A stretch of DNA of 64,000 nt from Paenibacillus sp. PK3_47 (lineage in GTDB: Bacteria > Bacillota > Bacilli > Paenibacillales > Paenibacillaceae): the NCBI RefSeq assembly GCF_023520895.1, contig NZ_CP026029.1, positions 372,001 through 436,000 on the forward strand, in the 5' to 3' direction. Shown here piece by piece: positions 9,422 to 18,176 of this stretch. A program made the translations under genes and the position numbers. The notes under the pieces were generated by a model. That model did no database searches. It was not told the origin of the DNA and saw only the letters and a list, made by a program, of their open reading frames with translations. The stretch's first letter is position 1, and each line of letters begins with the position of its first letter.

Positions 9422-10306
9422 TTACTGTTCGCTTTTTTGTTTGGCAAGCCAGCCGGCCAGATCCTCAATATCCTGCTCGCTTAAGCCTGCTCCGAGAGCC
9501 GTCTCATACATCGGCGGCATCTGGCCTTGTCCTTCTTTTATAATAGTAAGTATTGCTGCCTGGTCATGGGTATCCCCGACTCCGCGCAGCGAAGGACCGC
9601 CGGCCCCCTTCAGATCCACGGCATGACAGGTGACACAGCTGGCCTGCTTGAACAGCGCCATCGCCGGGTCATCCTTGTCCACGATCGCTATCTTCTCATT
9701 CTGCACCACGCTTGTCGTCGGGAGACCCTTGGCCCTGTTCTCAGCCGCCTGCTCCTCACGCTGGATATGCTCCGGAATTTGCCCGGTTTCCGCCATCTCA
9801 TGCTTATACTCTGTCCAGGCAGTATTGGTCAAATAAATAATCGCCGCCAGGGAGAGAAACATCAGGGAAGAGGCAATCGGTCTGCGGTAAAACCTGCGTT
9901 CGCGGCCCGTATCCAGAAAAGGAGCGAGCAAAAGCGCCCCGAAGGCCACCCCGGTTACGCCCAGCGTACCCAGAACAATGTAATCACCGGATGCATACGG
10001 AAGCTTCAGATACTGATACAGGAACAGGAAATACCAGTCGGGAATCGGGATAACCGTTGCACTGGCGTCCGCGGGGAAACCGAGCGGTGCGGGTTCGGAA
10101 ATCGTCAGCACCAGAATGCCTACGAGCACGACAACGCCGACCATCCACTCTTTAAGCAGAAAGTTAGGGATGAATGCTTCGGATTTGCCGGGATAGGCCG
10201 TATAATCAGGCGGAGTAATGAACCCGCTGCCCTTGCGGACCCGGGAATCGCCGACGAATATGACCTTTTCCTTTTCTTCGGAATTGTCTTTGCCTTGATG
10301 TGCCAT
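9422..10306 (-). CDS. qcrC: Menaquinol:cytochrome c reductase cytochrome b/c subunit
   Basis: This subunit fuses the C-terminal half of cytochrome b (subunit IV-like) to a cytochrome c domain. Residues about 45-170 contain three membrane helices with the PDWYFLF motif (the bc-complex PEWY equivalent). Residues about 215-294 form the c-type haem domain with CVTCH and a downstream Met in GQMPPM. It accepts electrons from menaquinol at the membrane and passes them to a small cytochrome c. Start: an ATG preceded by AAGGGGG; a GTG one codon upstream is possible. Confidence 0.95.
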   Translation of the reverse strand: MAHQGKDNSEEKEKVIFVGDSRVRKGSGFITPPDYTAYPGKSEAFIPNFLLKEWMVGVVVLVGILVLTISEPAPLGFPADASATVIPIPDWYFLFLYQYLKLPYASGDYIVLGTLGVTGVAFGALLLAPFLDTGRERRFYRRPIASSLMFLSLAAIIYLTNTAWTEYKHEMAETGQIPEHIQREEQAAENRAKGLPTTSVVQNEKIAIVDKDDPAMALFKQASCVTCHAVDLKGAGGPSLRGVGDTHDQAAILTIIKEGQGQMPPMYETALGAGLSEQDIEDLAGWLAKQKSEQ

Positions 10307-10333
10307 CACTGTACCCCCTTTTCTGTCAGCTCA

Positions 10334-11005
10334 TTACAAAGGTCCGGAAATGCCCTGTCTGCGGATCATTATAAAATGTCCGACGAGCAGTATAAGCAGA
10401 ACCGCCGGGAGGAAGAATACATGAAGTGCAAAAAAACGGGTGAGCGTTTCTGCACCGACGATGGTGCCGCCCTGCATCAGCTCTTTCAGTACAGGCCCCA
10501 TTACCGGAACGGAATTGGCGATCTCAAGAGTAACCTTGGTGGCGAAGTAGGCTTTGTTATCCCAAGGCAGCAGATAGCCGGTCAGCCCGAGACCCAGCAT
10601 CACAAAAAAGATCAGCATACCGACCACCCAGTTCATCTCCCGCGGGGCTTTGTAGGAGCCGGTGAAGAACACCCGCATGGTGTGGAGGAACATCATTACG
10701 ATAACAAGACTCGCGCCCCAGTGATGCATCCCGCGGACAATCTGTCCGAAGGCAACCTTGGTCTGCAGATACTCGACACTGGCATACGCATTGATAATAT
10801 CAGGAACATAATACATGGTAAGGAACATGCCGGACAGAATTTGGATTACTGTAATGAAAAAGGTAAGGCCGCCGAAGCAGTACACGAATGCAGAAAAATG
10901 ATGCGCCGGGTTAACGTGCTCCGGAACCTCATGATCAGCGACATCCCTCCAGATCGGCGTAATATCAAGACGTTCATCAACCCAGTTGTAGATATTTTTA
11001 AACAT
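10334..11005 (-). CDS. qcrB: Menaquinol:cytochrome c reductase cytochrome b subunit
   Basis: The 223-residue cytochrome b6-type subunit carries four membrane helices and the paired His ligands for two b haems (HHWGASLVIVMMFLH region and the later FFALHVFFLP segment). It is the quinol-oxidising core of the bc complex. It lies 4 bases after qcrA and 27 before qcrC, with AAGGAGG upstream of the ATG. Confidence 0.96.
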   Translation of the reverse strand: MFKNIYNWVDERLDITPIWRDVADHEVPEHVNPAHHFSAFVYCFGGLTFFITVIQILSGMFLTMYYVPDIINAYASVEYLQTKVAFGQIVRGMHHWGASLVIVMMFLHTMRVFFTGSYKAPREMNWVVGMLIFFVMLGLGLTGYLLPWDNKAYFATKVTLEIANSVPVMGPVLKELMQGGTIVGAETLTRFFALHVFFLPAVLLILLVGHFIMIRRQGISGPL

Positions 11006-11009
11006 CAGG

Positions 11010-11564
11010 TTACGCCTCCTTCTCCGCTACCGTATTGGGGACGATATCGCCGAGATAGACCCAGCCTCCGTCGATTTTGGTCTGGTACTGGTCAAGCGGC
11101 TTGGGAGCCACCTCCAGGTTCCCGCCAGCCTTCGTATAGCGCGCACCGTGACAAGGGCAGTGATATTCGTCCGGATAGGACTTGTTGTTGTTCCAGCCGA
11201 CCGTACAGCCGAGGTGCTTGCAGATCGGTGAAAGCGCATAAATTTCTCCGTTTTCGTCTTTACGGATCCACGCCGTCAGTGTTGCTGTACTGGCATACCA
11301 TCCGTCCTGCTGCTTGAGCTCAAAGGTGAACTCCTGCGGTACATCGGTAATTTTGGACGTCTCAGCGACCTTGATAAAATCACCCGCACCTCTTTTATGT
11401 AATATCGGGTCTACGGCAAAACGGACCATGGGGAGGATCGCCCCGGCTCCCATAAAGGCGGTTGCGCCGCCAAGCGTGTAAGTCAGAAACTGTCTGCGCG
11501 ATATCTCTTTTCGGCCGGGCGGTTCTTGCGTGTGCGGATTCTGTTCTTCGCTGAAGCTGCTCAT
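11010..11564 (-). CDS. qcrA: Rieske iron-sulfur subunit of the bc complex
   Basis: A 184-residue Rieske protein with a twin-arginine-like RRQFL segment before the N-terminal membrane anchor. The cluster ligands are CKHLGC and CPCHG. It carries electrons from menaquinol to cytochrome c on the outer face of the membrane. The start is the ATG with AGGGGG 11 bases upstream; an upstream alternative lacks a ribosome-binding site. It is first gene of qcrABC. Confidence 0.95.
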   Translation of the reverse strand: MSSFSEEQNPHTQEPPGRKEISRRQFLTYTLGGATAFMGAGAILPMVRFAVDPILHKRGAGDFIKVAETSKITDVPQEFTFELKQQDGWYASTATLTAWIRKDENGEIYALSPICKHLGCTVGWNNNKSYPDEYHCPCHGARYTKAGGNLEVAPKPLDQYQTKIDGGWVYLGDIVPNTVAEKEA

Positions 11565-11683
11565 ACTGTGTGTAACCCCCTTTTCATATTTGAGAAGGCA
11601 CATTGCAGTGTTATTTCCGATACATTTCTTGTTAAGAATACGTAATCAATGACAAATCTCACATGACATATAAGTTCATCCTT

Positions 11684-11712
11684 ATCATAGCTTAGGGTCC
11701 AAAACCCGTCAA
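11684..11712 (-). promoter_or_regulatory. SigA-type promoter of qcrABC
   Basis: On the minus strand, TTGACG (11707-11712), a 17-nt spacer and TATGAT (11684-11689) match the vegetative consensus closely. The start of transcription would lie about 115 bases ahead of qcrA. Confidence 0.75.
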
Positions 11713-11785
11713 GAATATTGTCTAAATTGTGACAGGCCAATCCTAGCGTTTTTATTAAAATTGTTGATTTTCTGTCACATTTACC

Positions 11786-12211
11786 TTACTTATCGGATTG
11801 CCACATCCGCTCTATTTTTTGCTTTATATGGACACTCAGCTCGCTCTTGCTCAAACCCTCCAATTCAGGCAGGGAAAGAACTAAATCGCTTTCATGAATC
11901 AGTTCCGCTGACACTCTGACCTCTCCGGTAACCACTACTGCAAACTGGAATTGTTTGGATTTGACTTTTCGGCAAATATCGTTCACATATGCTGTGCTTT
12001 CGGCTGTCTGGTACTGAATAGCCGGATAGGTTACTATACGTCCCTGGTACGGTTTTTCAATCAAGTCCATAAAATCACGCAGTCTTTCCAGTACCTCTGC
12101 AGCCTCCGCGGGATGCTCTGATCCGGTAAGCCCTGTATAAGGCAGCAGGCAGGTATCAAAGAACCGGCCGTTCTCCTTCCAGTCAGCCACGGTAAAATCA
12201 CTGAATTTCAT
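11786..12211 (-). CDS. ypiF: DUF2487 protein YpiF
   Basis: A 141-residue soluble protein with no recognisable catalytic motif. Sequence style (YTGLTG, PAIQYQT) and position directly upstream of qcrA match B. subtilis YpiF/DUF2487. Its role is unknown. The ATG has AGGAG 15 bases upstream with a second purine run closer. Confidence 0.8.
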   Translation of the reverse strand: MKFSDFTVADWKENGRFFDTCLLPYTGLTGSEHPAEAAEVLERLRDFMDLIEKPYQGRIVTYPAIQYQTAESTAYVNDICRKVKSKQFQFAVVVTGEVRVSAELIHESDLVLSLPELEGLSKSELSVHIKQKIERMWQSDK

Positions 12212-12280
12212 TTCTCCAGCACTCCTTTATTACAGATTTTAATCAGTAGACGCATATCATTTTTTATAGTTCAAAAAAAA

Positions 12281-12301
12281 GAAATGCGCAAGGCGCATTT
12301 C
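12281..12301 (-). terminator. Hairpin after the IDEAL gene
   Basis: A perfect 9-bp stem with a 3-nt loop lies between the IDEAL gene and ypiF. It has A8 to its left and T7 to its right, so it can terminate on either strand. Confidence 0.75.
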
Positions 12302-12308
12302 TCTTTTT

Positions 12309-12488
12309 TTATGCCAAACTTTTCAGTTCTTCAGTCAGATCCCGGAAAGCCGCTCTATCTCCGGCTGCCAGCGCCGTGTCGATCTCCCGGTACAAGATGT
12401 CGGTACGACGCTTTCGCAGCGCTTCATCCCACACCATTTCTGCCGCAAGCCCTAGCATCACTTCATAGGTAGCCTTCATTTTGTCCAT
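12309..12488 (-). CDS. Small IDEAL-domain protein
   Basis: A 59-residue protein. Residues about 30-57 (ILYREIDTALAAGDRAAFRD) fit the IDEAL domain, a short helical module named for a conserved sequence at the end of Bacillales proteins such as YpiB. The start ATG (MDKMKATY) lies 8 bases after GGAGG. In B. subtilis the ypiF neighbour is YpiB, with a UPF0302 domain before IDEAL. Here only the C-terminal module remains at the same locus. Its function is unknown. Confidence 0.75.
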   Translation of the reverse strand: MDKMKATYEVMLGLAAEMVWDEALRKRRTDILYREIDTALAAGDRAAFRDLTEELKSLA

Positions 12489-12506
12489 TCGATACACCTC
12501 CGCTGT

Positions 12507-13013
12507 TTAGAAGATTCCATATTCCTTTGCCTTAAGAACATAACTTTCACTTGTACGCGCCATTCTCTGCAGATCCTGCTCGGTTAATTCACGGACCACT
12601 TTGGCCGGGGTACCCATCGACAGAGTGTACGGCGGGATCACTTTGTTTTCGGTTACAACAGAGCCGGCTCCTATTAAAGCATATTCACCAATCTCGGCTC
12701 CGTTCAAAACAATTGCACCCATTCCGATTAATGTGCCTCTGCCTACGCTGCACCCGTGAATAATCGCAGAATGCCCAACCGATATATCGTCAGCCAGAAT
12801 AAGCGGTACTCCATCAGCTACATGGCCTACAACACCGTCCTGGATGTTGCAGCGTTCTCCAATGATTACAGGAGCCAGATCCCCCCGCAATACGGCATTA
12901 AACCATATGCTGGAATACATCCCCACTCTCACATCACCTACCAGCTTCGCTCCCTCAGCTACGTAGACGGTATCGTCAAGCTGCGGTATGTAGTTCCTGT
13001 AAGCAATCCGCAT
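12507..13013 (-). CDS. Gamma-carbonic-anhydrase-like hexapeptide protein
   Basis: A 168-residue left-handed beta-helix protein of the YrdA/gamma-carbonic anhydrase family. The hexapeptide coils run from about residue 15 to 130. Metal-ligand-type His residues appear in GVVGHVAD and VGHSAIIHGC. RGDLAPV and NIQDG are family signatures. Enzymatic activity is unproven in most bacterial members. The ATG lies behind AGGGGGAG, 11 bases after the preceding gene's stop, so the two probably share a transcript. Confidence 0.88.
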   Translation of the reverse strand: MRIAYRNYIPQLDDTVYVAEGAKLVGDVRVGMYSSIWFNAVLRGDLAPVIIGERCNIQDGVVGHVADGVPLILADDISVGHSAIIHGCSVGRGTLIGMGAIVLNGAEIGEYALIGAGSVVTENKVIPPYTLSMGTPAKVVRELTEQDLQRMARTSESYVLKAKEYGIF

Positions 13014-13024
13014 GTTTCTCCCCC

Positions 13025-14113
13025 TTAACCCATCAGCCTTTTGGGGGCAGCGGCCTCCGTCCCCCATGACGTCATCATGGCAACCGGTCCTTCAGGCGTC
13101 TCGCCAAGCCGGAGCATGCCGAGATGCAGCATCATCCTCAGAAGCCGGTGTTCAATAATTGAAGGCACATCATCATAGTAAAACGGTTTGACCAGCCAGC
13201 CCATTCCTTCCACCAGCGAAGAAACGGTTACCCAGTTCCCTGCACTTGCGCTTATCCAGTAGACGAGCGATGTGAGATTAGGTATAGCACCTTTATAGAG
13301 TTTTAACCAAAAGGAGAATAACTGTATCATCCTTTCTGATTTTCCCTCTGCCACCAGGCTGTCTCCTGCCGGAGTCAGCTTCAGGCGGTGGCCTTCTTCA
13401 GCAATATAGCGGCGGTGGCGTGCATAATCATAGAGCAGGGCAAGCCGGGGAGGATAATGCTCGCATGCCCTGCCGTAGCCGAATCTCCAGCCTCCCTTGC
13501 CAAGCAGCGGCTCCGGAATCTGAATGGCATTCATCAGGCCCTGCTGGGAACGCTTATACAGTGCCCCCTCCTGATTCAGCTCAGGCTCATTCTCTTTTAC
13601 ATAGCGCAGGAACAGCAGCAGATCCTCTGCCAGCATTTCGCCTTCTCCCCGGTAGATCACAGGCTCCATTCCCGGAACTGTCCGTTCCCGGATGTAGTCT
13701 CCCATAACGGCACGAAAGCGGCTTTTGAGATCCTCAGGAATCCGGAAAAGATATCTGCTCTGCTGGGATGCACCGTTAAAGAGCCATCCGGCATTTTTAA
13801 TCCGGCCGATCAGTTCCCGGTAGCCTGTACTGCTGCCTGCTGGAGCGTCAAAACAGGCCTGCCTGGCAGCAGCCAGCAAATCCTCAAGACTAAACTTGCT
13901 TCGTTCATCAAAAATCAGCGTGTTCAGAAATCTCAGTTCTTCCGGTGCGCAATCCCTGATATAGGATTCCATGTAGCTCCGGCTTCCCAGCGTGATGAGT
14001 ATACTCTGGATCAAATCATGTTTAGAGTTTCGTTTGCAATCGCATTGGTAGCGTCCCGCTATGGCGGTAAGCTGACCGATGTCCGCATAAGTAAGCATAT
14101 CCGCCAGATTCAT
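13025..14113 (-). CDS. Conserved protein of unknown function
   Basis: A 362-residue soluble protein. The first 45 residues form a short helical DNA-binding-like module (MLTYADIGQLTAIAGRY, then KHDLIQSILITL), as seen at the start of some XPB-like helicase N-terminal domains. Residues about 260-355 look winged-helix-like. No helicase or nuclease motif is visible. The start ATG lies 9 bases after GTGAGG. It is upstream of the hexapeptide gene and probably cotranscribed with it. I do not recognise a function. Confidence 0.7.
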   Translation of the reverse strand: MNLADMLTYADIGQLTAIAGRYQCDCKRNSKHDLIQSILITLGSRSYMESYIRDCAPEELRFLNTLIFDERSKFSLEDLLAAARQACFDAPAGSSTGYRELIGRIKNAGWLFNGASQQSRYLFRIPEDLKSRFRAVMGDYIRERTVPGMEPVIYRGEGEMLAEDLLLFLRYVKENEPELNQEGALYKRSQQGLMNAIQIPEPLLGKGGWRFGYGRACEHYPPRLALLYDYARHRRYIAEEGHRLKLTPAGDSLVAEGKSERMIQLFSFWLKLYKGAIPNLTSLVYWISASAGNWVTVSSLVEGMGWLVKPFYYDDVPSIIEHRLLRMMLHLGMLRLGETPEGPVAMMTSWGTEAAAPKRLMG

Positions 14114-14187
14114 CTTATATCGCCTCACCGTTTTACTACCATTATGGGAAATACTGCCCTTTTTATTCCTTAATACGCAAAAAAAAT

Positions 14188-14205
14188 AACCCGAAGGGTC
14201 GGGTT
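14188..14205 (-). terminator. Terminator after the histidine phosphatase gene
   Basis: A 7-bp GC-rich stem with a 4-nt loop and a long T run on the minus strand. The stop codon of the phosphatase gene is at the edge of the stem. Confidence 0.8.
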
Positions 14206-14791
14206 AAGGCTGATTTTGCAGGATATGGCGGGTACAGTTATAGAGCAGCGCGTTCCATTCCGCTTCTTTCTTTTCCAGAATAGTCAGCGACAGATTGCCG
14301 ATTCTTTCGGTGTACTTGTCCTTATACAGCGCTGTATAGAGCTGCGCCAGAAACCCTCCATGGGAGATGATCAGCACATTGCTGTCCGGATACTTTGCCG
14401 ACAGATCTTCCAGAAAAGCCAGACCGCGCAGCTGGAGGGCCTCATCACTTTCCTGTCCCAGCTCCAGCAGATTCCAGTCCTTGCCCCATTTCGCCTCACG
14501 CTCCAAAGCCGTCAAGCCCTCAACCTGCCCGTAAGCCCGTTCGCGGATCCGGTCATCCGGCTCCAGTAAAGGGATCCCCAGCTTGCCGGCAACGATCTTT
14601 CCGGTCTCTTGTGCACGGGAGAGATTGCTGGTAATACAATAATCCCAGCGGTAGGATTCCTGCATCAGCCGGTCTCCCAGCATCTCAGCCTGCCTCCGGC
14701 CTTCGTCGTTAAGCGGAATATCGCTTTGCCCCTGTATTTTCCCCAGCGCATTCCAGTCGGTCAGCCCATGGCGTATCAAGCCGATCAGCAT
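14204..14791 (-). CDS. Histidine phosphatase family protein
   Basis: A 195-residue member of the phosphoglycerate-mutase-like superfamily. The phosphohistidine motif LIRHGLT is at residues 5-11, the acidic Glu segment (IRERAYGQVEG) near 82-92, and the second catalytic His in ISHGGF near 145. Members include cobalamin, sugar-phosphate and phosphoglycerate phosphatases. The substrate cannot be assigned here. It is a single-gene unit with its own terminator. Confidence 0.88.
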   Translation of the reverse strand: MLIGLIRHGLTDWNALGKIQGQSDIPLNDEGRRQAEMLGDRLMQESYRWDYCITSNLSRAQETGKIVAGKLGIPLLEPDDRIRERAYGQVEGLTALEREAKWGKDWNLLELGQESDEALQLRGLAFLEDLSAKYPDSNVLIISHGGFLAQLYTALYKDKYTERIGNLSLTILEKKEAEWNALLYNCTRHILQNQP

Positions 14792-14914
14792 TGCCTATCA
14801 CCTTTCCTTCCCTGTAATGTTTGCTTAATAATGTATCATGAATGAAAACAATTGTCTTCTTTTTGAAATAAAATTATACCATAGTAGTAGTTATAGCTTT
14901 TTGATACGTCAAAA

Positions 14915-14945
14915 AAAGCCCTCTTTACAGGTGTAAAGGGGCTTT
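14915..14945 (-). terminator. Terminator of the sigma/anti-sigma operon
   Basis: A stem of about 14 bp with a short loop directly at the stop codon of the anti-sigma gene, followed by T7 on the minus strand. Confidence 0.8.
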
Positions 14946-15538
14946 CATTGTCTGCGGTACCGGTTCAGCCGGACCAGCAAAAAGATGGATAAAAGGACAC
15001 CCAGCATAGACAGCATCATCCAGTACTGCGGATGTGTCGGCCCCATGCTTACTACCAGAGGTTCAATAATTCCGCCGCCGGAATCCATCGCAGGGTAAGA
15101 TGATGTCCATTCAAGGGACAAGCCTGCAACGCCTGTGTCGACGATTCCGCTCTGTGCCGAAGTCGTGTTGGACGGCGTTCTGAACATGGTAAAATAAAGG
15201 AAGCTCGATAGAAACACTGCCAGAAAGCAGGCAATCCAAAGGCTTATACGGCGGCGGAAAACCGTTGAATTACCGGCGGATTTGCCGTCACCGGGCATGA
15301 GCCAGGGACTCTCCAGATAGATCCGCTCCATAACTCTGAGATTTACAGCTTCCGCTCTTTCTTCGCTGACTTCTACCTTCGCATCCTGCATAAGCTCACT
15401 GGTCTCCTGCCAAAATGCCCATTCAACGGCACAGAAGGAACAGCCTGCTATATGCTTCTCCAGCTCAATCCGCTTGGGGTCAGTGGGGGGAGCGTCCCAC
15501 AAAAGCGGAATGGAATCCTGCGCTTCCCTGCAGTTCAT
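14945..15538 (-). CDS. Membrane-bound zinc-finger anti-sigma factor
   Basis: A 197-residue protein with an N-terminal zf-HC2/ZAS domain: HIAGCSFC (H-x3-C-x2-C) near residue 29 plus an upstream Cys. There is one membrane helix at about 92-112, an extracytoplasmic segment, and a second hydrophobic stretch at about 170-190. This fits an anti-sigma factor that holds the adjacent ECF sigma factor at the membrane and releases it on a signal. The sigma gene ends 5 bases upstream, so the pair forms an operon. Confidence 0.85.
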   Translation of the reverse strand: MNCREAQDSIPLLWDAPPTDPKRIELEKHIAGCSFCAVEWAFWQETSELMQDAKVEVSEERAEAVNLRVMERIYLESPWLMPGDGKSAGNSTVFRRRISLWIACFLAVFLSSFLYFTMFRTPSNTTSAQSGIVDTGVAGLSLEWTSSYPAMDSGGGIIEPLVVSMGPTHPQYWMMLSMLGVLLSIFLLVRLNRYRRQ

Positions 15539-15543
15539 TGGCC

Positions 15544-16131
15544 TTACACCCTCTCAGCCTGCTCTTCAATTTCAGGCTCATAGAAATAGGATTCGAGTTG
15601 CAGCTTCACACTGCTCCTTGCCCGGAACAATAGTGACTTCACGGAGCTGACGCTCTGGTCCAAAATCACAGCAATTTCCTGGTAATCCATTTGGTCATAT
15701 TCACGCAGAATCAGCGCCGAGCGCTGCTTCTCCGGCAGATTATTAATAGCTTCACGGACCAGATTCATCCGTTCCTTGCGCAGTGCCGCCTGCTCGGGAG
15801 CGATCTCCGGCGGAGCTACAGGGGTATAACCGCTTTCTTCGAGCGATACATTGCCTGCACGGTTCTTGCGGAGCTCGCTGAGCACCGTATTGCGGGCAAT
15901 CGTGTACAGCCATGTTGAAAAGGAAGCGTCTACCTCCCGGAAGGAATGCAGGCTCCTGAACGCTTTGTAGAATGTCTCCGAACAGAGATCCTCGGCAATC
16001 AGCTCCATATGGGAGTTTTTAAGCATATGATACACAAAAGCCAGTATTTTACGCTGATATCTGCTCATTAATTCTGAATACAATTCTGTATTGCCTTGTT
16101 TGATTAACTGGATCAACTGGGAATCCGTCAT
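15544..16131 (-). CDS. ECF-type RNA polymerase sigma factor
   Basis: A 195-residue sigma-70-family protein with region 2 at about residues 20-90 (ELYSELMSRYQRKI, then FSTWLYTIARN) and region 4 at about 130-185 (LPEKQRSALILREY, then DYQEIAVILDQSVSSVKS). Region 3 is absent, as in ECF factors. It pairs with the downstream zinc-finger anti-sigma factor. B. subtilis SigX, SigW and SigM are the same class, but I cannot assign orthology. A GGAGG site precedes the ATG by 12 bases. Confidence 0.92.
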   Translation of the reverse strand: MTDSQLIQLIKQGNTELYSELMSRYQRKILAFVYHMLKNSHMELIAEDLCSETFYKAFRSLHSFREVDASFSTWLYTIARNTVLSELRKNRAGNVSLEESGYTPVAPPEIAPEQAALRKERMNLVREAINNLPEKQRSALILREYDQMDYQEIAVILDQSVSSVKSLLFRARSSVKLQLESYFYEPEIEEQAERV

Positions 16132-16193
16132 GGTGAGTTCGGCCCTCCTCGCCCTTGTACGCGTACTCCCTGCCGGTCCGTACTAAATAAGTT

Positions 16194-16220
16194 ATACCGG
16201 TCAGGGCTAAAAAAGTTGCG
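16194..16220 (-). promoter_or_regulatory. Possible autoregulatory ECF promoter
   Basis: On the minus strand CGCAAC followed by a T run, 15 bases, then CGGTAT, about 60 bases before the sigma gene. The AAC-plus-T-run at -35 and CG-containing -10 resemble ECF promoters. The match is loose. Confidence 0.35.
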
Positions 16221-16696
16221 CTGTAAAAATCAAATTTAAAACGTGTGCCAAAACACTTTCCTATGTATATTCAATTACCCGCTGATTAGGCATGCTGTAT
16301 GTAAATGCTGAAAGAAAAAAACATATTCGCAAATTTCCAGACCATCCTTCATCCGCCTTTTTCCGCAATAAAAGCAGTGAAGTCTATAAACATACTGGTT
16401 TATTATAGCATACAATCTGATAGGATGACATTAGTAGACTTTTAAGTCTATTACATTTTATTACAATTTAGGACTAAAGTCCGGTATTGCAAAAACCTTG
16501 TAACGACACAGAAAAACATTGAAAAACATCATCTGCATAAGGGTACGCACCGCCGGATTTCTATCCGATTTGACACAGAAGCGCCTCTCTTCTCTATCGA
16601 CGTCATTCGTTTGCTATGTTATTATGATAAACTGATAACGTATTAGCGAACTAAAGCACATGCTGAAATGTGCCACTTACTAGGGGGATTAGAGAG
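16221..16696. other. Intergenic region between divergent operons
   Basis: About 475 bases with no credible gene. It holds two short inverted repeats (AGACTT-TT-AAGTCT near 16436-16450 and GGACT-AA-AGTCC near 16471-16483). A possible rightward vegetative promoter for the ABC transporter is TTGACA near 16570 with a weak -10 (TCTATC) 17 bases on. Confidence 0.5.
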
Positions 16697-17473
16697 ATGA
16701 AGCGACAAGGATTTTTAGTTCTATTGGCAGTGATGATTATTGCAGTGCTGGCAGGCTGCTCAAGCTCAGGTTCAGGCAATGGAGACGGGAAGCTTGTGAT
16801 CGGTATCGATGACAAGTTTGCGCCGATGGGGTTCAGGGATGACAACAATGAGATTGTCGGGTTTGATATTGACTATGCGAAAGCTGCCGCTGAGAAAATG
16901 GGTAAAGAGGTTACCTTCCAGCCGATTGACTGGTCTGCCAAGGAATCCGAGCTGAACAGCGGACGCATTGATATGATCTGGAACGGGTACACCATTACAG
17001 ATGAGCGTAAAGAGAAGGTTCTGTTCACCAAGCCTTATCTCGAGAACAGCCAGGTAGTGGTTGTGCTTGCGGATTCCGAATTGTCAAAGCTCACAGATCT
17101 CGCCGGAAAAGAAATCGGCCTGCAAAGTCTTTCCTCTGCTGCCGATGCGCTGGACGCAAGTCCGATCAAGGCTGACATCGGCGGCGTATCCGAATTCCCG
17201 GACAACGTCCTTGCCCTGACAGACCTGAAATCCAAACGCCTTGATGGAGTAGTCATCGACGAAGTGGTGGCAAGATATTACATGTCCCTGGAAGCCGGCA
17301 CTTACAAGCTGCTGGATGAATCGCTGGCGCCTGAGCAGTACGGCATCGGAATCAAGAAGGGCAATGAAGCTCTGCTCGAGGAGCTGCAAAAGGCTCTGGA
17401 CGAGCTGAGCAGTGACGGAACAGCCGCTGAAATTTCCACCAAGTGGTTTGGAGAGAACAAAGTACTGAACTAG
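16697..17473 (+). CDS. Amino-acid ABC transporter substrate-binding lipoprotein
   Basis: A 258-residue extracytoplasmic binding protein. The lipoprotein signal ends at LAGC (Cys about residue 21), followed by a Ser/Gly linker. The SBP family 3 fold is shown by the opening KLVIGIDDKFAPMGF and by GFDIDYAKAAAEKMG. It captures a polar amino acid for the adjacent permease and ATPase; cystine, glutamine and arginine carriers all look like this, so the substrate is open. The start is the ATG after AGGGGGATTAGAG, not the longer in-frame option. Confidence 0.92.
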   Translation: MKRQGFLVLLAVMIIAVLAGCSSSGSGNGDGKLVIGIDDKFAPMGFRDDNNEIVGFDIDYAKAAAEKMGKEVTFQPIDWSAKESELNSGRIDMIWNGYTITDERKEKVLFTKPYLENSQVVVVLADSELSKLTDLAGKEIGLQSLSSAADALDASPIKADIGGVSEFPDNVLALTDLKSKRLDGVVIDEVVARYYMSLEAGTYKLLDESLAPEQYGIGIKKGNEALLEELQKALDELSSDGTAAEISTKWFGENKVLN

Positions 17474-17501
17474 ATTGTATCTTTTAGGAGTCGTTGAAGA
17501 A

Positions 17502-18161
17502 ATGGATATAGATTATATCATTAAAATTTCCGGCCCCATGCTGGAGGGTGCCCGGACGACAATTCTGCTGTTCCTGATCGTCATCGTCCTGTCCATTCCG
17601 CTGGGAATGCTCGTTACGCTGATGGCCAAAAGTGCTATTAAGCCGCTGGCGTGGATTGCGCACACCTATATCTACGTTATGCGCGGAACTCCGCTTTTGC
17701 TGCAGCTGCTGTTCTTTTGCTTCGGACTTCCGCAGATTCCGGTGATCGGGGAGTATCTCGTATTTGACCGTTTCGTCGCTGCCACACTGGGCTTTGTGCT
17801 GAATTACGGCGCTTATTTTGCCGAGATTTTCCGCGGAGGGCTGCTCTCCATTGATAAAGGCCAGCACGAGGCGGCCAAGGTGCTCGGACTCAGCAAGTGG
17901 CAGACTCTGCGTAAGGTCATTCTCGCCCAAATGTTCCGGGTGGCCCTTCCTGCTGTGGCCAATGAGTCGATTACCCTGGTTAAGGACACTGCGCTGCTCT
18001 ATGCGGTTGCTGTTCCGGAGCTGCTGAATTATGCGAAGACGGCGGTCAACCGCGATTTTACAGTAACACCGTTTGTCGTAGCCGGAGTAATCTATTTGCT
18101 GATGACACTGGTGCTGACATTATTTTTCAAAGTACTGGAAAAACGTTTCAAATTTGAGTAG
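17502..18161 (+). CDS. Amino-acid ABC transporter permease
   Basis: A 219-residue HisM/GlnP-type permease with about five membrane helices. The cytoplasmic EAA loop contacting the ATPase is HEAAKVLGLSKWQTLRKVILAQ, around residues 130-150. The ATG lies behind TTAGGAG, 28 bases after the binding-protein gene. With only one permease gene, the transporter is probably a permease homodimer. Confidence 0.92.
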   Translation: MDIDYIIKISGPMLEGARTTILLFLIVIVLSIPLGMLVTLMAKSAIKPLAWIAHTYIYVMRGTPLLLQLLFFCFGLPQIPVIGEYLVFDRFVAATLGFVLNYGAYFAEIFRGGLLSIDKGQHEAAKVLGLSKWQTLRKVILAQMFRVALPAVANESITLVKDTALLYAVAVPELLNYAKTAVNRDFTVTPFVVAGVIYLLMTLVLTLFFKVLEKRFKFE

Positions 18162-18176
18162 AAGGACTGTCCAACT

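Noticed and set aside
9527..11317. A 596-codon open frame on the plus strand opposite qcrCB/qcrA
   Set aside because: It is antisense to three certain genes, has no ribosome-binding site and no recognisable domain; it arises from codon bias on the other strand.
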